Origin: SIG77 sp045589595
GTDB lineage: Bacteria > Verrucomicrobiota > Lentisphaeria > Victivallales > UBA1829
Assembly: GCA_045589595.1 (NCBI GenBank)
Contig: JAZNPK010000043.1
Span: forward strand, 62,001-126,000
DNA length: 64,000 bases
Reading direction: 5' to 3'
Positions within the stretch are counted from its first letter, which is position 1. Each line of letters starts with the position of its first letter. A program made the translations under genes and the position numbers. The notes beneath the pieces were generated by a model. It ran no database searches. It saw nothing but the letters and a program-made list of their open reading frames with translations, and had not been told where the DNA came from. Below are positions 54,497 through 62,678 of the stretch, one piece after another.

Positions 54497-54517
54497 CAGC
54501 CCCATCCACTGAAACTG

Positions 54518-54556
54518 AATCCGTCACTTCCTGCGGGGAGCGGCGGATTTTTTTTG
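54518..54556 (+). terminator. terminator after the DUF4091 operon
   Basis: AATCCG (54518-54523) pairs with CGGATT (54544-54549) with an inner CTTCC/GGGAG stem, followed by a run of eight T. Confidence 0.65.
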
Positions 54557-54564
54557 TTTTCTGC

Positions 54565-54593
54565 TTGTTTTTTTGTCTGTTCCGTGCTATTGT
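54565..54593 (+). promoter_or_regulatory. promoter of sialate O-acetylesterase gene
   Basis: TTGTTT (54565-54570), 17 bases, TATTGT (54588-54593), in the GCTTG context; ATG at 54632. Confidence 0.55.
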
Positions 54594-54631
54594 TCCATGA
54601 AACGGAACTGATACAAAAGACAGGAACCAAC

Positions 54632-56620
54632 ATGAAAAAACATTTGATCGCTTTTCTGCTGACGGCAGCCGTTCTGCCTCTCGCCGCTGTGGTGAAACCG
54701 GATTTTCTTTATCAGGACAATTTTGTGTTCTGTGCAGCGAGACCCGCCCGTATTACCGGTGCGGCTGAGCCCGGAGAAAAAATCGTTGTCCGTATGCTGG
54801 ATAAAACATACAGCGCCGTTGCAAATGATGACGGCCGTTTTCTGGTGCAGATCCCCGCACCGGGCGTGGTGAAAACGCCTTTTGATGTGACCATCTCCGG
54901 CGCAAAGAATGAAGTCGTAATGAAGAATGTTCTGTCCGGCATCGTCCTGTTTGCCGCCGGTCAGAGCAATATGGAAGTCCGTGTGAAAGAGACACTGAAT
55001 CCCGAAGCGGAAGCGGCGTCTGCCGATCATCCGGCGATCCGTGAATTCAAAGTGGAACACGATTTCGATTTTACGCCCCGCACACAGGCAAAGGGGAAAT
55101 GGACCGTTGTCACGCCGGAAACTGCGCCGGAAGTGGGTGCCGCCGCCTTCTATTGCGCAAGGATCCTTCAGAAAGAAATGGACGGCATCCCTGTCGGTAT
55201 CATTAACAACGCTTACAGCGGTTCGCCCCAGCAGGCGTGGATCCCGTCGGAATCCGTTTTGCGGATCGCGCCCCACCGGATGCACTCTTTCATCAAATAC
55301 GCGCATCTTGGGCGCGAGGGCGTGCGGAAACGCCTGACGGAAATTCATAAACTTCAGAGCAATCACGATACCGGCAGAAAACCGGAGACTGCCGACTGGC
55401 ATACCGGCAGTTTCAATGATTCCGGCTGGAAGGATATCAAAGTCCCCGGCTATGTGGAGACCGCATACGGCGAAAATGACGGCGCGTACTGGTTCCGCAG
55501 AAGTTTTGATGTCACTGCGGAACAGACGGCAAAAGATTTGATGTTCACGCCCGGTATCATCGACGATTACGATGAAGTCTGGATCAATGGTCAGCTCATC
55601 GGCAGAACCGGAACAGAAGTCAAAGATTCCTGGAATGTGAGACGGAACTACAAGATCCCCGCAGGTCTGCTGAAAAACGGAAAAAATGTGATCGCCATCC
55701 GCTGCTTCGATTCCGGACACGCGGGCGGTCTGTTTTACAAGGATAACGGCGGCATCGTGATCCGCGACGGTAAAGCCATTGCCATCGACCTGAACGGGAT
55801 GTGGAAAATTCAGGCGGAAACGATCCTGAAACCCCGGAAATGGCAGCCGGATTTTCTGCCGCTGAACAAAATGTATCACGCGGGCGGCGTGCTGTACAAC
55901 GCCATGTTCCACCCCCTCAAAGAAACACCGGTGGACGCCTTCCTCTGGTATCAGGGCGAAAGCAATGCCGGAACTGATGATTATCTGCCCATGCTCCGGG
56001 AACAGATCCGGATCGCGCGCCGGGATCTGAAAAATCCGCGTCTCCCGTTCCTTCTTGTCCAGCTTGCCGCATATCAGGCGCCGGTGAAGGACGCCAACCA
56101 GTCCGGCACATGGCCGAAAACAAGAGCGGATCAGGCGGCGGTGCGTGTACCGACCAGCGTGTTTATGATCCCGACCATCGACATCGGCGATGCCAAAAAT
56201 ATTCACCCGCTCAACAAACAGGAACTGGGACGCCGTCTCGCACTCCAACTTCTGCAGGATGTGTTCAAACTGCCCGCATACAAGGGCGCTGTGGCGTATC
56301 CGGAGATCAGAAGCGCAACCCTGAAGGACGGGAAGATCATCCTCGCCCTGCGTAATGACAAAGGAATGAAAACGGTGGACGGGAAAGCTCCCAACGCGTT
56401 TGCCGTATCCGGTCCGGCGGTGGAAGTCAACAAAAAGATGAAGGAAGATTTCAAGTTTGCCGCAGCAGAGATCAAAAACAACACCATCATCGTCACCGTG
56501 CCGGAAGGGATCACGGAACCTGCCACCCTGCGGTATGCGTGGACGATGAACCCGGAAGTCAATACCGTCAACGGAAACGGTTTCCCCCTGCTGCCCGGTC
56601 AGTACACGATCCGGAAATGA
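54632..56620 (+). CDS. secreted sialate O-acetylesterase
   Basis: A 662-residue exported esterase, signal peptide 1-18. The SGNH-like catalytic parts are LFAAGQSNMEVR (nucleophile Ser) and FLWYQGESNAG, with IDIGDAKNIHPLNK near the end carrying the Asp-His pair. A galactose-binding jelly roll is inserted in the middle (SFNDSGWKDIKVPGYVE, AYWFRRSFDV). These enzymes remove O-acetyl groups from sialic acid or other glycans in the periplasm. AGGA before ATG 54632 sets the start. It stands as a single gene with its own promoter. Confidence 0.85.
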   Translation: MKKHLIAFLLTAAVLPLAAVVKPDFLYQDNFVFCAARPARITGAAEPGEKIVVRMLDKTYSAVANDDGRFLVQIPAPGVVKTPFDVTISGAKNEVVMKNVLSGIVLFAAGQSNMEVRVKETLNPEAEAASADHPAIREFKVEHDFDFTPRTQAKGKWTVVTPETAPEVGAAAFYCARILQKEMDGIPVGIINNAYSGSPQQAWIPSESVLRIAPHRMHSFIKYAHLGREGVRKRLTEIHKLQSNHDTGRKPETADWHTGSFNDSGWKDIKVPGYVETAYGENDGAYWFRRSFDVTAEQTAKDLMFTPGIIDDYDEVWINGQLIGRTGTEVKDSWNVRRNYKIPAGLLKNGKNVIAIRCFDSGHAGGLFYKDNGGIVIRDGKAIAIDLNGMWKIQAETILKPRKWQPDFLPLNKMYHAGGVLYNAMFHPLKETPVDAFLWYQGESNAGTDDYLPMLREQIRIARRDLKNPRLPFLLVQLAAYQAPVKDANQSGTWPKTRADQAAVRVPTSVFMIPTIDIGDAKNIHPLNKQELGRRLALQLLQDVFKLPAYKGAVAYPEIRSATLKDGKIILALRNDKGMKTVDGKAPNAFAVSGPAVEVNKKMKEDFKFAAAEIKNNTIIVTVPEGITEPATLRYAWTMNPEVNTVNGNGFPLLPGQYTIRK

Positions 56621-56640
56621 TCTGATCCGGTATCAGCCGC

Positions 56641-56674
56641 AAAAAAAAGGCATTGCCGTTGGCGCGGCAATGCC
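56641..56674 (-). terminator. terminator of the pyr operon
   Basis: GGCATTGCCG (56649-56658) pairs perfectly with CGGCAATGCC (56665-56674); on the minus strand a run of eight T follows (56648-56641). Confidence 0.9.
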
Positions 56675-56704
56675 TCATCAGATGTCGTTTATTCCGTTAA
56701 AATA

Positions 56705-58003
56705 TCATTCTTCGTCCAGAAGGGAATAGACGCAAACACCGTCCACAAATGTGGCGGCGACGCGGCCTTTCGCCTGATAGCCGTCGAAGGGTGTATTTCT
56801 TGACTTGGAGAAGAAATCGTTTTTGTTGACGGTATATTCCCGGTCCGGATCCAGGATCGTCACGTCGGCAGTCCTGCCGGTGGTGATGCTGCCGATGGGC
56901 AGATTCAGCAGTTCGGCGGGACCTTTGGTGAACTTGGAGATCAGTTCCGGCAGCGTCAGATGACCCTTGTGGACCAGTTCGGTCATCGTGACGGCGTAAG
57001 CTGTTTCCAGACCGATGATGCCGAAGGGGGCGTAGTCGAATTCCACCTGTTTCGCCGTAGCGGTATGCGGTGCGTGGTCGGTGGCGATAATGGAAAGCGT
57101 ACCGTCTTTCAAGCCTTCGATCACAGCCATACGGTCATCTTCCGAACGCAGGGGCGGATTCATTTTGTAGTTGGTGTCGAACCGTTTGATCTCCACATCC
57201 GTCAACGCGATATGGTGCGGTGTCGCTTCGCCGCTGACAGGGATGCCTTGCGCTTGAGCGTTCCGCAGCAGCGCCACGGATTCACGCGCACTGACATGCT
57301 GCATGTGGATGTGACAGCCGGACATACGGGCGAGCATGATGTTCCGGGAGATCATCAGTTCTTCGGCGGCACTGGGTTGTCCTTTCATACCGAGCAGAAC
57401 GGACCAATAGCCTTCGTGCATCACGCCGCCCGCCGCAAGGACATTGTTTTCGCAATGGTCCATGACCGGCAGACCGAAACTGCTCGCGTATTCCACAACG
57501 TGCCGCATGAGTTCATGGTTCTGAATACATTTTCCGTCATCGGAGAGCGCCACGGCTCCGGCGTTGTAAAGACTGCCGATCGGCGCCATTTCCTCGCCCT
57601 GAAGACCTTTGCTCAAAGCGCCGCAGGGCAGTACATGGACCATCCCGTCCTTCTCCGCCAGTTCCCGGATATACTGGATCTGGGCGGCGTTGTCGGTCAC
57701 AGGGGAGGTGTTGGGCATGGCAACAACGGTGGTGAAGCCGCCGGCTGCCGCCGCCATCGTGCCGGTACGGACCGTTTCCGCATCCACTTTGCCCGGCTGC
57801 CGCAGATGCACATGGACATCGATAAATCCGGGTGCGATGACTTTTCCGGTGAGGTCAAGCGTTTCCGCTTCCACGCCTTCCATATCTGCCTGATCTGCGA
57901 ATTTTCCGTCTTTGATGTAAAGATCGCGGATTTCATCCACGCCGTTGACCGGATCGATCACTCTGGCGCCGGTCAGGATCCAGTTGTTTTTCTTGATCAT
58001 CAT
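56705..58003 (-). CDS. pyrC: dihydroorotase
   Basis: A 432-residue class I dihydroorotase, which closes carbamoyl-aspartate to dihydroorotate in pyrimidine synthesis. Metal ligands lie in GFIDVHVHLRQPG, MDHCENN and IHMQHVS, and the catalytic aspartate in ATDHAPH. Its ATG overlaps the pyrB stop (AAATGATGA), so the two are translated together; a GTG nine bases earlier is less likely. Third gene of pyrR-pyrB-pyrC, followed by a strong terminator. Confidence 0.95.
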   Translation of the reverse strand: MMIKKNNWILTGARVIDPVNGVDEIRDLYIKDGKFADQADMEGVEAETLDLTGKVIAPGFIDVHVHLRQPGKVDAETVRTGTMAAAAGGFTTVVAMPNTSPVTDNAAQIQYIRELAEKDGMVHVLPCGALSKGLQGEEMAPIGSLYNAGAVALSDDGKCIQNHELMRHVVEYASSFGLPVMDHCENNVLAAGGVMHEGYWSVLLGMKGQPSAAEELMISRNIMLARMSGCHIHMQHVSARESVALLRNAQAQGIPVSGEATPHHIALTDVEIKRFDTNYKMNPPLRSEDDRMAVIEGLKDGTLSIIATDHAPHTATAKQVEFDYAPFGIIGLETAYAVTMTELVHKGHLTLPELISKFTKGPAELLNLPIGSITTGRTADVTILDPDREYTVNKNDFFSKSRNTPFDGYQAKGRVAATFVDGVCVYSLLDEE

Positions 58004-58929
58004 TTCAGACACCCCGCAACGAGAAAGAGGACTGCCATTCTGACAGCAAGTCCGTTGGTTACCTGTTCCAGAATCACGGACTGGGGACCGTCGGCAATGA
58101 CCGAATCCAATTCCACGCCCCGGTTGATGGGACCCGGGTGCATGATCAGCGCATCCGGCGATACATATTTCATGCTGTCCGGATTGATCCCGTAAAATTT
58201 AGCATATTCGCCGATGCCGGGGAAGTATTCCGTTCTCTGCCGTTCATGCTGGATACGCAGAAGATTGATCACATCCGCATCTTTCACCGCATCTTTCAGG
58301 TTGCGGCAGACACGCACGCCGATCTGTTCAAATTCTTTCGGAACCAGTGTGGCGGGACCGGCAATGGTCACATTCGCGCCCAGTTTCAGCAGACCCCAGA
58401 TGTTGCTGCGCGCTACACGGCTGTGGAGAATGTCGCCGATGATCGTCACATTCAGACCTTCAATACGGCCCTTCTTTTCCCGCATGGTGAACATATCCAG
58501 CAGCGCCTGCGTCGGATGACTGTGGGCGCCGTCGCCCGCATTGACAATGGCGCAATCCAGTTCCCGGGAGAGAAAGTTCGGCGCACCCACGGCAGAGTGG
58601 CGCATGACTACGATATCCACCTGCAGCGCACGGATGTTTTTTACGGTGTCAAGCAGCGATTCGCCTTTGCGGAGACTGCTGGCATCAGCCTGAACATTGA
58701 TCACGTCCGCACTGAGCCGCTTTTCCGCCAATTCAAAAGAAAGCCGGGTACGGGTACTCGGCTCAACAAACAGGTTCACGACCGTTTTTCCGCGAAGGGC
58801 GGGAACTTTTTTCACATTGCGCTGGGAGACTTTTTTGAACTCCTCTGCAGTGTCGAGGATGTGAACGATCTCCTCGCGTGACAAGTCGTAAAGACTCAAC
58901 AGGTCTTTCTTTGTCCATTGAAAATCCAT
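58000..58929 (-). CDS. pyrB: aspartate carbamoyltransferase catalytic subunit
   Basis: A 309-residue enzyme joining carbamoyl phosphate and aspartate. EPSTRTRLSFE is the carbamoyl-phosphate loop; MRHSAVGAPNF, HPTQALLDMFT and MHPGPINRGVE complete the active site. No pyrI is nearby, so the enzyme is of the trimeric, PyrR-regulated type. The ATG at 58929 follows AAGGA; the gene lies 14 bases after pyrR. Confidence 0.95.
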   Translation of the reverse strand: MDFQWTKKDLLSLYDLSREEIVHILDTAEEFKKVSQRNVKKVPALRGKTVVNLFVEPSTRTRLSFELAEKRLSADVINVQADASSLRKGESLLDTVKNIRALQVDIVVMRHSAVGAPNFLSRELDCAIVNAGDGAHSHPTQALLDMFTMREKKGRIEGLNVTIIGDILHSRVARSNIWGLLKLGANVTIAGPATLVPKEFEQIGVRVCRNLKDAVKDADVINLLRIQHERQRTEYFPGIGEYAKFYGINPDSMKYVSPDALIMHPGPINRGVELDSVIADGPQSVILEQVTNGLAVRMAVLFLVAGCLK

Positions 58930-58943
58930 AAGATCCAAAATCC

Positions 58944-59501
58944 TTATTTGAGAAGGGTCCGCGGAACAGCATAAACGCCGTCCGTTCCATTGTATTCACT
59001 CCACTCCGTACAGAGCCGTTCATCCGCCGGTGTCTGACACTCCATACCCACATAGTCCGCACGGATGGGAAATTCACGCATACCGCGGTCCACCAGGATC
59101 GCCAGCCGGATCATGGCGGGACGCCCGTAATCTGTAATGGCATCCAGCGCAGCACGGATGGTCCTGCCGGTGTGAAGAACATCATCCGTCAGGATCACAA
59201 CACGGTCATTGATGTCAAAGGGGATCAGCGTTTCACGGATGGGCGGCAGGACCCTGCGGGTGCCGATGTCGTCCCGGTACATGTTAATGTCCAGCGTTCC
59301 GACCGGAGCATCATAACCGCATTTTTCCCGGATCAACCGGGCAATACGCCTGCTCAACGGGATACCGCAGGACTGGATGCCCAGCAGAGCGACCGGCACC
59401 GTTCTGCCGTCGAAAAATTCTCTGCATACAGCATCTGCGATCTGTTCGACGGCACCCTGTACCCCGGCGGCGTCCATCAGCATACGCTTTTGCGTGTTCA
59501 T
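58944..59501 (-). CDS. pyrR: bifunctional pyr operon regulator / uracil phosphoribosyltransferase
   Basis: A 185-residue PRTase-fold protein. The PRPP loop is VVILTDDVLHTGRTIRAAL; LGIQSCGIPLSRRIA and LDINMYRDDIG are typical of PyrR. In Firmicutes PyrR binds the pyr mRNA leader with UMP and promotes termination; it also makes UMP from uracil. Here AAGGAG precedes the ATG. I could not identify a PyrR-binding loop with anti-terminator in the leader. Since upp in this window is broken, PyrR may supply the uracil salvage step (inference). Confidence 0.9.
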   Translation of the reverse strand: MNTQKRMLMDAAGVQGAVEQIADAVCREFFDGRTVPVALLGIQSCGIPLSRRIARLIREKCGYDAPVGTLDINMYRDDIGTRRVLPPIRETLIPFDINDRVVILTDDVLHTGRTIRAALDAITDYGRPAMIRLAILVDRGMREFPIRADYVGMECQTPADERLCTEWSEYNGTDGVYAVPRTLLK

Positions 59502-59625
59502 CAGTCAGCTTCTCCTTGAAAAAAGAGGATAAAAAAACAGTTGTAACTTCTAACCGGTAAAATAATCCGTCATGCCGCAATATTCCACCCCGGGAACAAA
59601 AAATAATGAAAATTTTTTCCACATA

Positions 59626-59773
59626 CGCCCGCACGGACGCACCGGCGCGGCTCCGCGCGGCACTGCCGCGCAATGCGTTCCGCCCGGCGTGCCGCACAGC
59701 ACTCCGGACGGAACGGCATAACAGCCCGGCGGAGCGGGCTGTCGGAGCCGCGCCGGTGGTGTCCGTGCGGGCG
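59626..59773. other. GC-rich four-helix cloverleaf palindrome, intergenic
   Basis: The outer arms 59626-59655 and 59743-59773 pair over 28 bp (13 bp CGCCCGCACGGAC, a 2x3 internal loop, then 15 bp ACCGGCGCGGCTCCG). Inside, without gaps at either end, are three hairpins: 59656-59670 (CGCGGC stem, 3-base loop), 59676-59715 (CGTTCCG, CCGG and GTGC stems) and 59721-59742 (ACAGCCCG stem, 6-base loop). The element lies in the 385-base gap between divergent pyrR and the SGNH gene, about 125 bases before pyrR and upstream of the SGNH promoter. It is far more GC-rich than its flanks. It could be a mobile palindromic repeat or a structured RNA. Confidence 0.85.
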
Positions 59774-59824
59774 CTGATATGGCTCGATGGCAGAAGAATA
59801 ATTCACGGACATGCAAACAATTAT

Positions 59825-59852
59825 TTGAATTTTTCAAAACAGATATTATATT
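59825..59852 (+). promoter_or_regulatory. promoter of the SGNH gene
   Basis: TTGAAT (59825-59830), 16 bases, TATATT (59847-59852); ATG 59887 has CGGAGG upstream. Confidence 0.55.
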
Positions 59853-59886
59853 GTATGGAACACGATCAACAACCGGAGGAAACGGA

Positions 59887-61194
59887 ATGAAAAAAATATT
59901 GACTGGTCTGACGCTTGCGATGACGGCCGCCGCCGCTTTTGCGGGTGAAGTTCTTTTTACGGAAAAAGAGTATGTTGCGGGGAACGGCAAAGTGTATCTG
60001 CCTGAAACTGCGGCAGAAGTCATGTCGGAAGACGGCAGGATCTCTCTGCGTGTGGAAATGGAATATGCGTCCGACAAACGCTGTACTTTTGAATTTGCGT
60101 CGGACAACAGTGCTTTCAGCGGTTTGTGCAACAAATTCATTCCCGGCACGAAGGGGGAAGTGAGAAAACTTTCTCTCGACTGCACATTTTACACCCAGAG
60201 TTACGCAAAGACATTTTTCCGGATCAACAAAAGCAATGTATTTGAACTCAAAAGTCTGAGTGTCAGAACGATCGATGCGGAAGAATATGTACCCTGTACC
60301 TGCAAGCCGGAAGTCCACTGGTTCAAAAACACCCGCTGCGTGAAAATGAAAAATGAACTTGCCGCCATGAAGCCGGGTTACATTCTTCTGCTGGGCGATT
60401 CCCTGACGGACAACTGGGGCAAAAATGACCGTTTCAACTACATGAAGGAAAACTTCAATGTGTACAATGCGGGCAACTGTTCCGACCGGATCGAAGATCT
60501 GTTGTGGCGTGTGAACGATATGGGCGAGACCATCAAAGCGAATCCGCCGTCTCTGGTGACGCTGCTGATCGGGACCAACAATCTCAGTGCCCAACACAGC
60601 AATGAAGACATTGCGAAAGGTCTTGAGAATCTGATCGGGACCGTCCGGAAATATTGTCCGGAAACAAAATTTATCGTTTTTGCCATTCCGCCCCGCGCCC
60701 ACAGTAAACTGCGTCCCCTGCCGTTCCCGGCATTTGTCAACGAACTGTACCGCCGCCGGATGAGTGAACTGGCGATCCCCTTCTTCAACTTCTCCGATCT
60801 GCTTCTGGATCCCGATACGGATCTGATGATCGGCGGCATGTATGAAAACGATATGCTGCATTTTTCCGATCGCGGTTATGCGGAAGTGGTGACGCCCTTC
60901 ATTTCCGGTGCCATCCGTCTTGCCAACGCAAAGAACCGTCCCGCCCGTTACTTTGAAGTGATGGCGGCATGGGAGGAATACCTGCGTGACCGCCTCGAAA
61001 CGACGACGAAAAATCACGCACTGGAGGAAATGCTCGCCTGCAGGATCCACCTTGCAGATCTGAATCGGTATTATCTGGATGTGTTCAAAACGCTGGAAAA
61101 AGATCCCGGTGCAGCGGTGACATATCCCGCAGAACTGCTCCGTCAGCAGAAAGCGGAAGGTTTGCCGGAGTTCATCCGCGAACTGCTGAAATAA
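59887..61194 (+). CDS. secreted SGNH hydrolase (PAF-acetylhydrolase-like)
   Basis: A 435-residue exported esterase, signal peptide 1-19 (AMTAAAAFAGE). The first 140 residues are a beta-sandwich. SGNH blocks: YILLLGDSLTDNWG (Ser), YNAGNCSDRIEDLLWR (Gly/Asn), LLIGTNNL (Asn) and DMLHFSDRGY (Asp-His). This set is like PAF-acetylhydrolase IB subunits. GGAGG precedes ATG 59887. A terminator follows. Probable role: removing acyl groups from glycans or lipids in the periplasm. Confidence 0.85.
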   Translation: MKKILTGLTLAMTAAAAFAGEVLFTEKEYVAGNGKVYLPETAAEVMSEDGRISLRVEMEYASDKRCTFEFASDNSAFSGLCNKFIPGTKGEVRKLSLDCTFYTQSYAKTFFRINKSNVFELKSLSVRTIDAEEYVPCTCKPEVHWFKNTRCVKMKNELAAMKPGYILLLGDSLTDNWGKNDRFNYMKENFNVYNAGNCSDRIEDLLWRVNDMGETIKANPPSLVTLLIGTNNLSAQHSNEDIAKGLENLIGTVRKYCPETKFIVFAIPPRAHSKLRPLPFPAFVNELYRRRMSELAIPFFNFSDLLLDPDTDLMIGGMYENDMLHFSDRGYAEVVTPFISGAIRLANAKNRPARYFEVMAAWEEYLRDRLETTTKNHALEEMLACRIHLADLNRYYLDVFKTLEKDPGAAVTYPAELLRQQKAEGLPEFIRELLK

Positions 61195-61215
61195 TCATCC
61201 GTTCCGGACAGACAG

Positions 61216-61255
61216 AACGGCGGTGCAGATATGAGCTGACACCGCCGTTTTTTAT
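61216..61255 (+). terminator. terminator of the SGNH gene
   Basis: AACGGCGGTG (61216-61225) pairs with CACCGCCGTT (61240-61249), followed by TTTTATT. Confidence 0.85.
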
Positions 61256-61263
61256 TGCAGCAC

Positions 61264-61300
61264 AAAAAAAGGATCGCTTCCACCGTGATGAAAGCGATCC
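61264..61300 (-). terminator. terminator of the waaA-ceramidase-like operon
   Basis: GGATCGCTT (61271-61279) pairs with AAGCGATCC (61292-61300); on the minus strand seven T follow. Confidence 0.85.
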
Positions 61301-61319
61301 CTGAAAAATATATCCCCGA

Positions 61320-62660
61320 TCAGCCGTTGATCAGCTTGATGCCCAGCGCGATCAGTTTCGGAGCCAGATCGTGTGCCGGAGCCGTACGGCTGGGGCGTGT
61401 TTCGTATCCGCCGCCGCGTTCATAGCAGTCGGGCATACCGAGATATCCCATGTATCCGTTTGCCACAGCAGCGATGATGGTGCAGGGGAATGTGGATGCC
61501 GCTTTGATGGCGAAGCCCAGTTCCACAAAGGGTTCGCAGGGGAGAGTCTGGATGCAGAGCGCTTTTCCGAACTTCAGCGCGACCATCCGTTCAAACCGTT
61601 TTTCCGTCATGGGATTTTCGCGGCAGTCGGTGATCCGTTTTGCAAAATAGCGCAGCACGTAGGGATTTCCGGCGGCGAGACCCTCACTTGTCAGGTCTTT
61701 GGCTTCCGATGCAACCACGCCTTCCAGTTCGTCCACAACTTTTTTCGCGGCGTTGTATTCTTCATCCGTGATCTGGACCGGGGGACATTCGATTTCTTCC
61801 GCAACGGCGCTGATGCTGTCGATTTCCACCGGCAGGGCGGAGTAGAGCATGGAGATGACAGCGGCGGCGTAACCTTTGCCGATACGGCAGGCTTCTGCAT
61901 AATTGGTCTGATCGAAAGCGGTCTTCACATTGAAGTGATTGATATTGCCCTGACAACCGAGGATGGTCATGACGGGGATATCATAGCCGTAGTGATCCTG
62001 AATGGCGCGTTCCATTCTGCCCGGCCAGTCGGCAGATACCATTTCATCGCCGATGGTGTCCGTGTGATTGCTGATGTTGGTGACGATCAGTTTGTCCATA
62101 CCGTCCTGACGGATGATGAAGAAGGGGATATCGGGATCGATTTCGCCTTCGGGACCGACGATGCCGGGGTTCAGTTTGCCGGGATTGGTCAGAACGCCGC
62201 CGTCTTTCATCCAGAAACGACGGTTGAACGCCAGATTGTGACAGACCGCTTTGCCGGTGAGCATTTGCGCTTCCGCCAGACTTTCATTGGCGATTTTGAC
62301 AGCGGAAACAGTTTTTGCCGCGAGAGAACGGATGTAGTCTTCATCCACCGGAGATTCCGGGGAGAAATCCATGCTGATGTAGGGGGCAGTGTGGGTGTGG
62401 ATGGCACTGAACACCAGATTTCCGGCGAAGTCGATCCCCGCCTTCTGAAGTTCGTCCATAAAGAAATCGCAAACTGTCCGGGGCAGACCGATCAGATCGT
62501 ACGCAACGATACCGGTTTTGACGCCGTTACATTCAAAAACTGCCGCTTTCACAAAGAGACAGTCGTGGGCGCCGATGTTCGGACGGGGTTCAAAGTAACC
62601 GCTGAGTTTCACTCCGCGTTTCGGGGTAATGTTTTCTTTCGCAAAACCGAACTGGAACAT
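61320..62660 (-). CDS. neutral/alkaline ceramidase-like hydrolase, short form
   Basis: A 446-residue protein of the neutral/alkaline ceramidase N-terminal family. SAIHTHTAPY (zinc histidines), ISNHTDTIGDEMVSADWPG and LGCQGNINHF are the family's metal and catalytic segments. It lacks the C-terminal immunoglobulin-like domain of true ceramidases (about 650 residues) and has no signal peptide, so it may act on another amide or on cytoplasmic lipid. AGGAGG lies one base before ATG 62666 but seven before ATG 62660, so the latter is chosen. It follows waaA after 18 bases in one operon. Confidence 0.75.
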   Translation of the reverse strand: MFQFGFAKENITPKRGVKLSGYFEPRPNIGAHDCLFVKAAVFECNGVKTGIVAYDLIGLPRTVCDFFMDELQKAGIDFAGNLVFSAIHTHTAPYISMDFSPESPVDEDYIRSLAAKTVSAVKIANESLAEAQMLTGKAVCHNLAFNRRFWMKDGGVLTNPGKLNPGIVGPEGEIDPDIPFFIIRQDGMDKLIVTNISNHTDTIGDEMVSADWPGRMERAIQDHYGYDIPVMTILGCQGNINHFNVKTAFDQTNYAEACRIGKGYAAAVISMLYSALPVEIDSISAVAEEIECPPVQITDEEYNAAKKVVDELEGVVASEAKDLTSEGLAAGNPYVLRYFAKRITDCRENPMTEKRFERMVALKFGKALCIQTLPCEPFVELGFAIKAASTFPCTIIAAVANGYMGYLGMPDCYERGGGYETRPSRTAPAHDLAPKLIALGIKLING

Positions 62661-62678
62661 GGTCATTCCTCCTGTGTT

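Noticed and set aside
59606..59890. Plus- and minus-strand frames across the cloverleaf
   Set aside because: Their composition (Arg and Ala rich) follows from the GC-rich palindrome and they lack ribosome sites.
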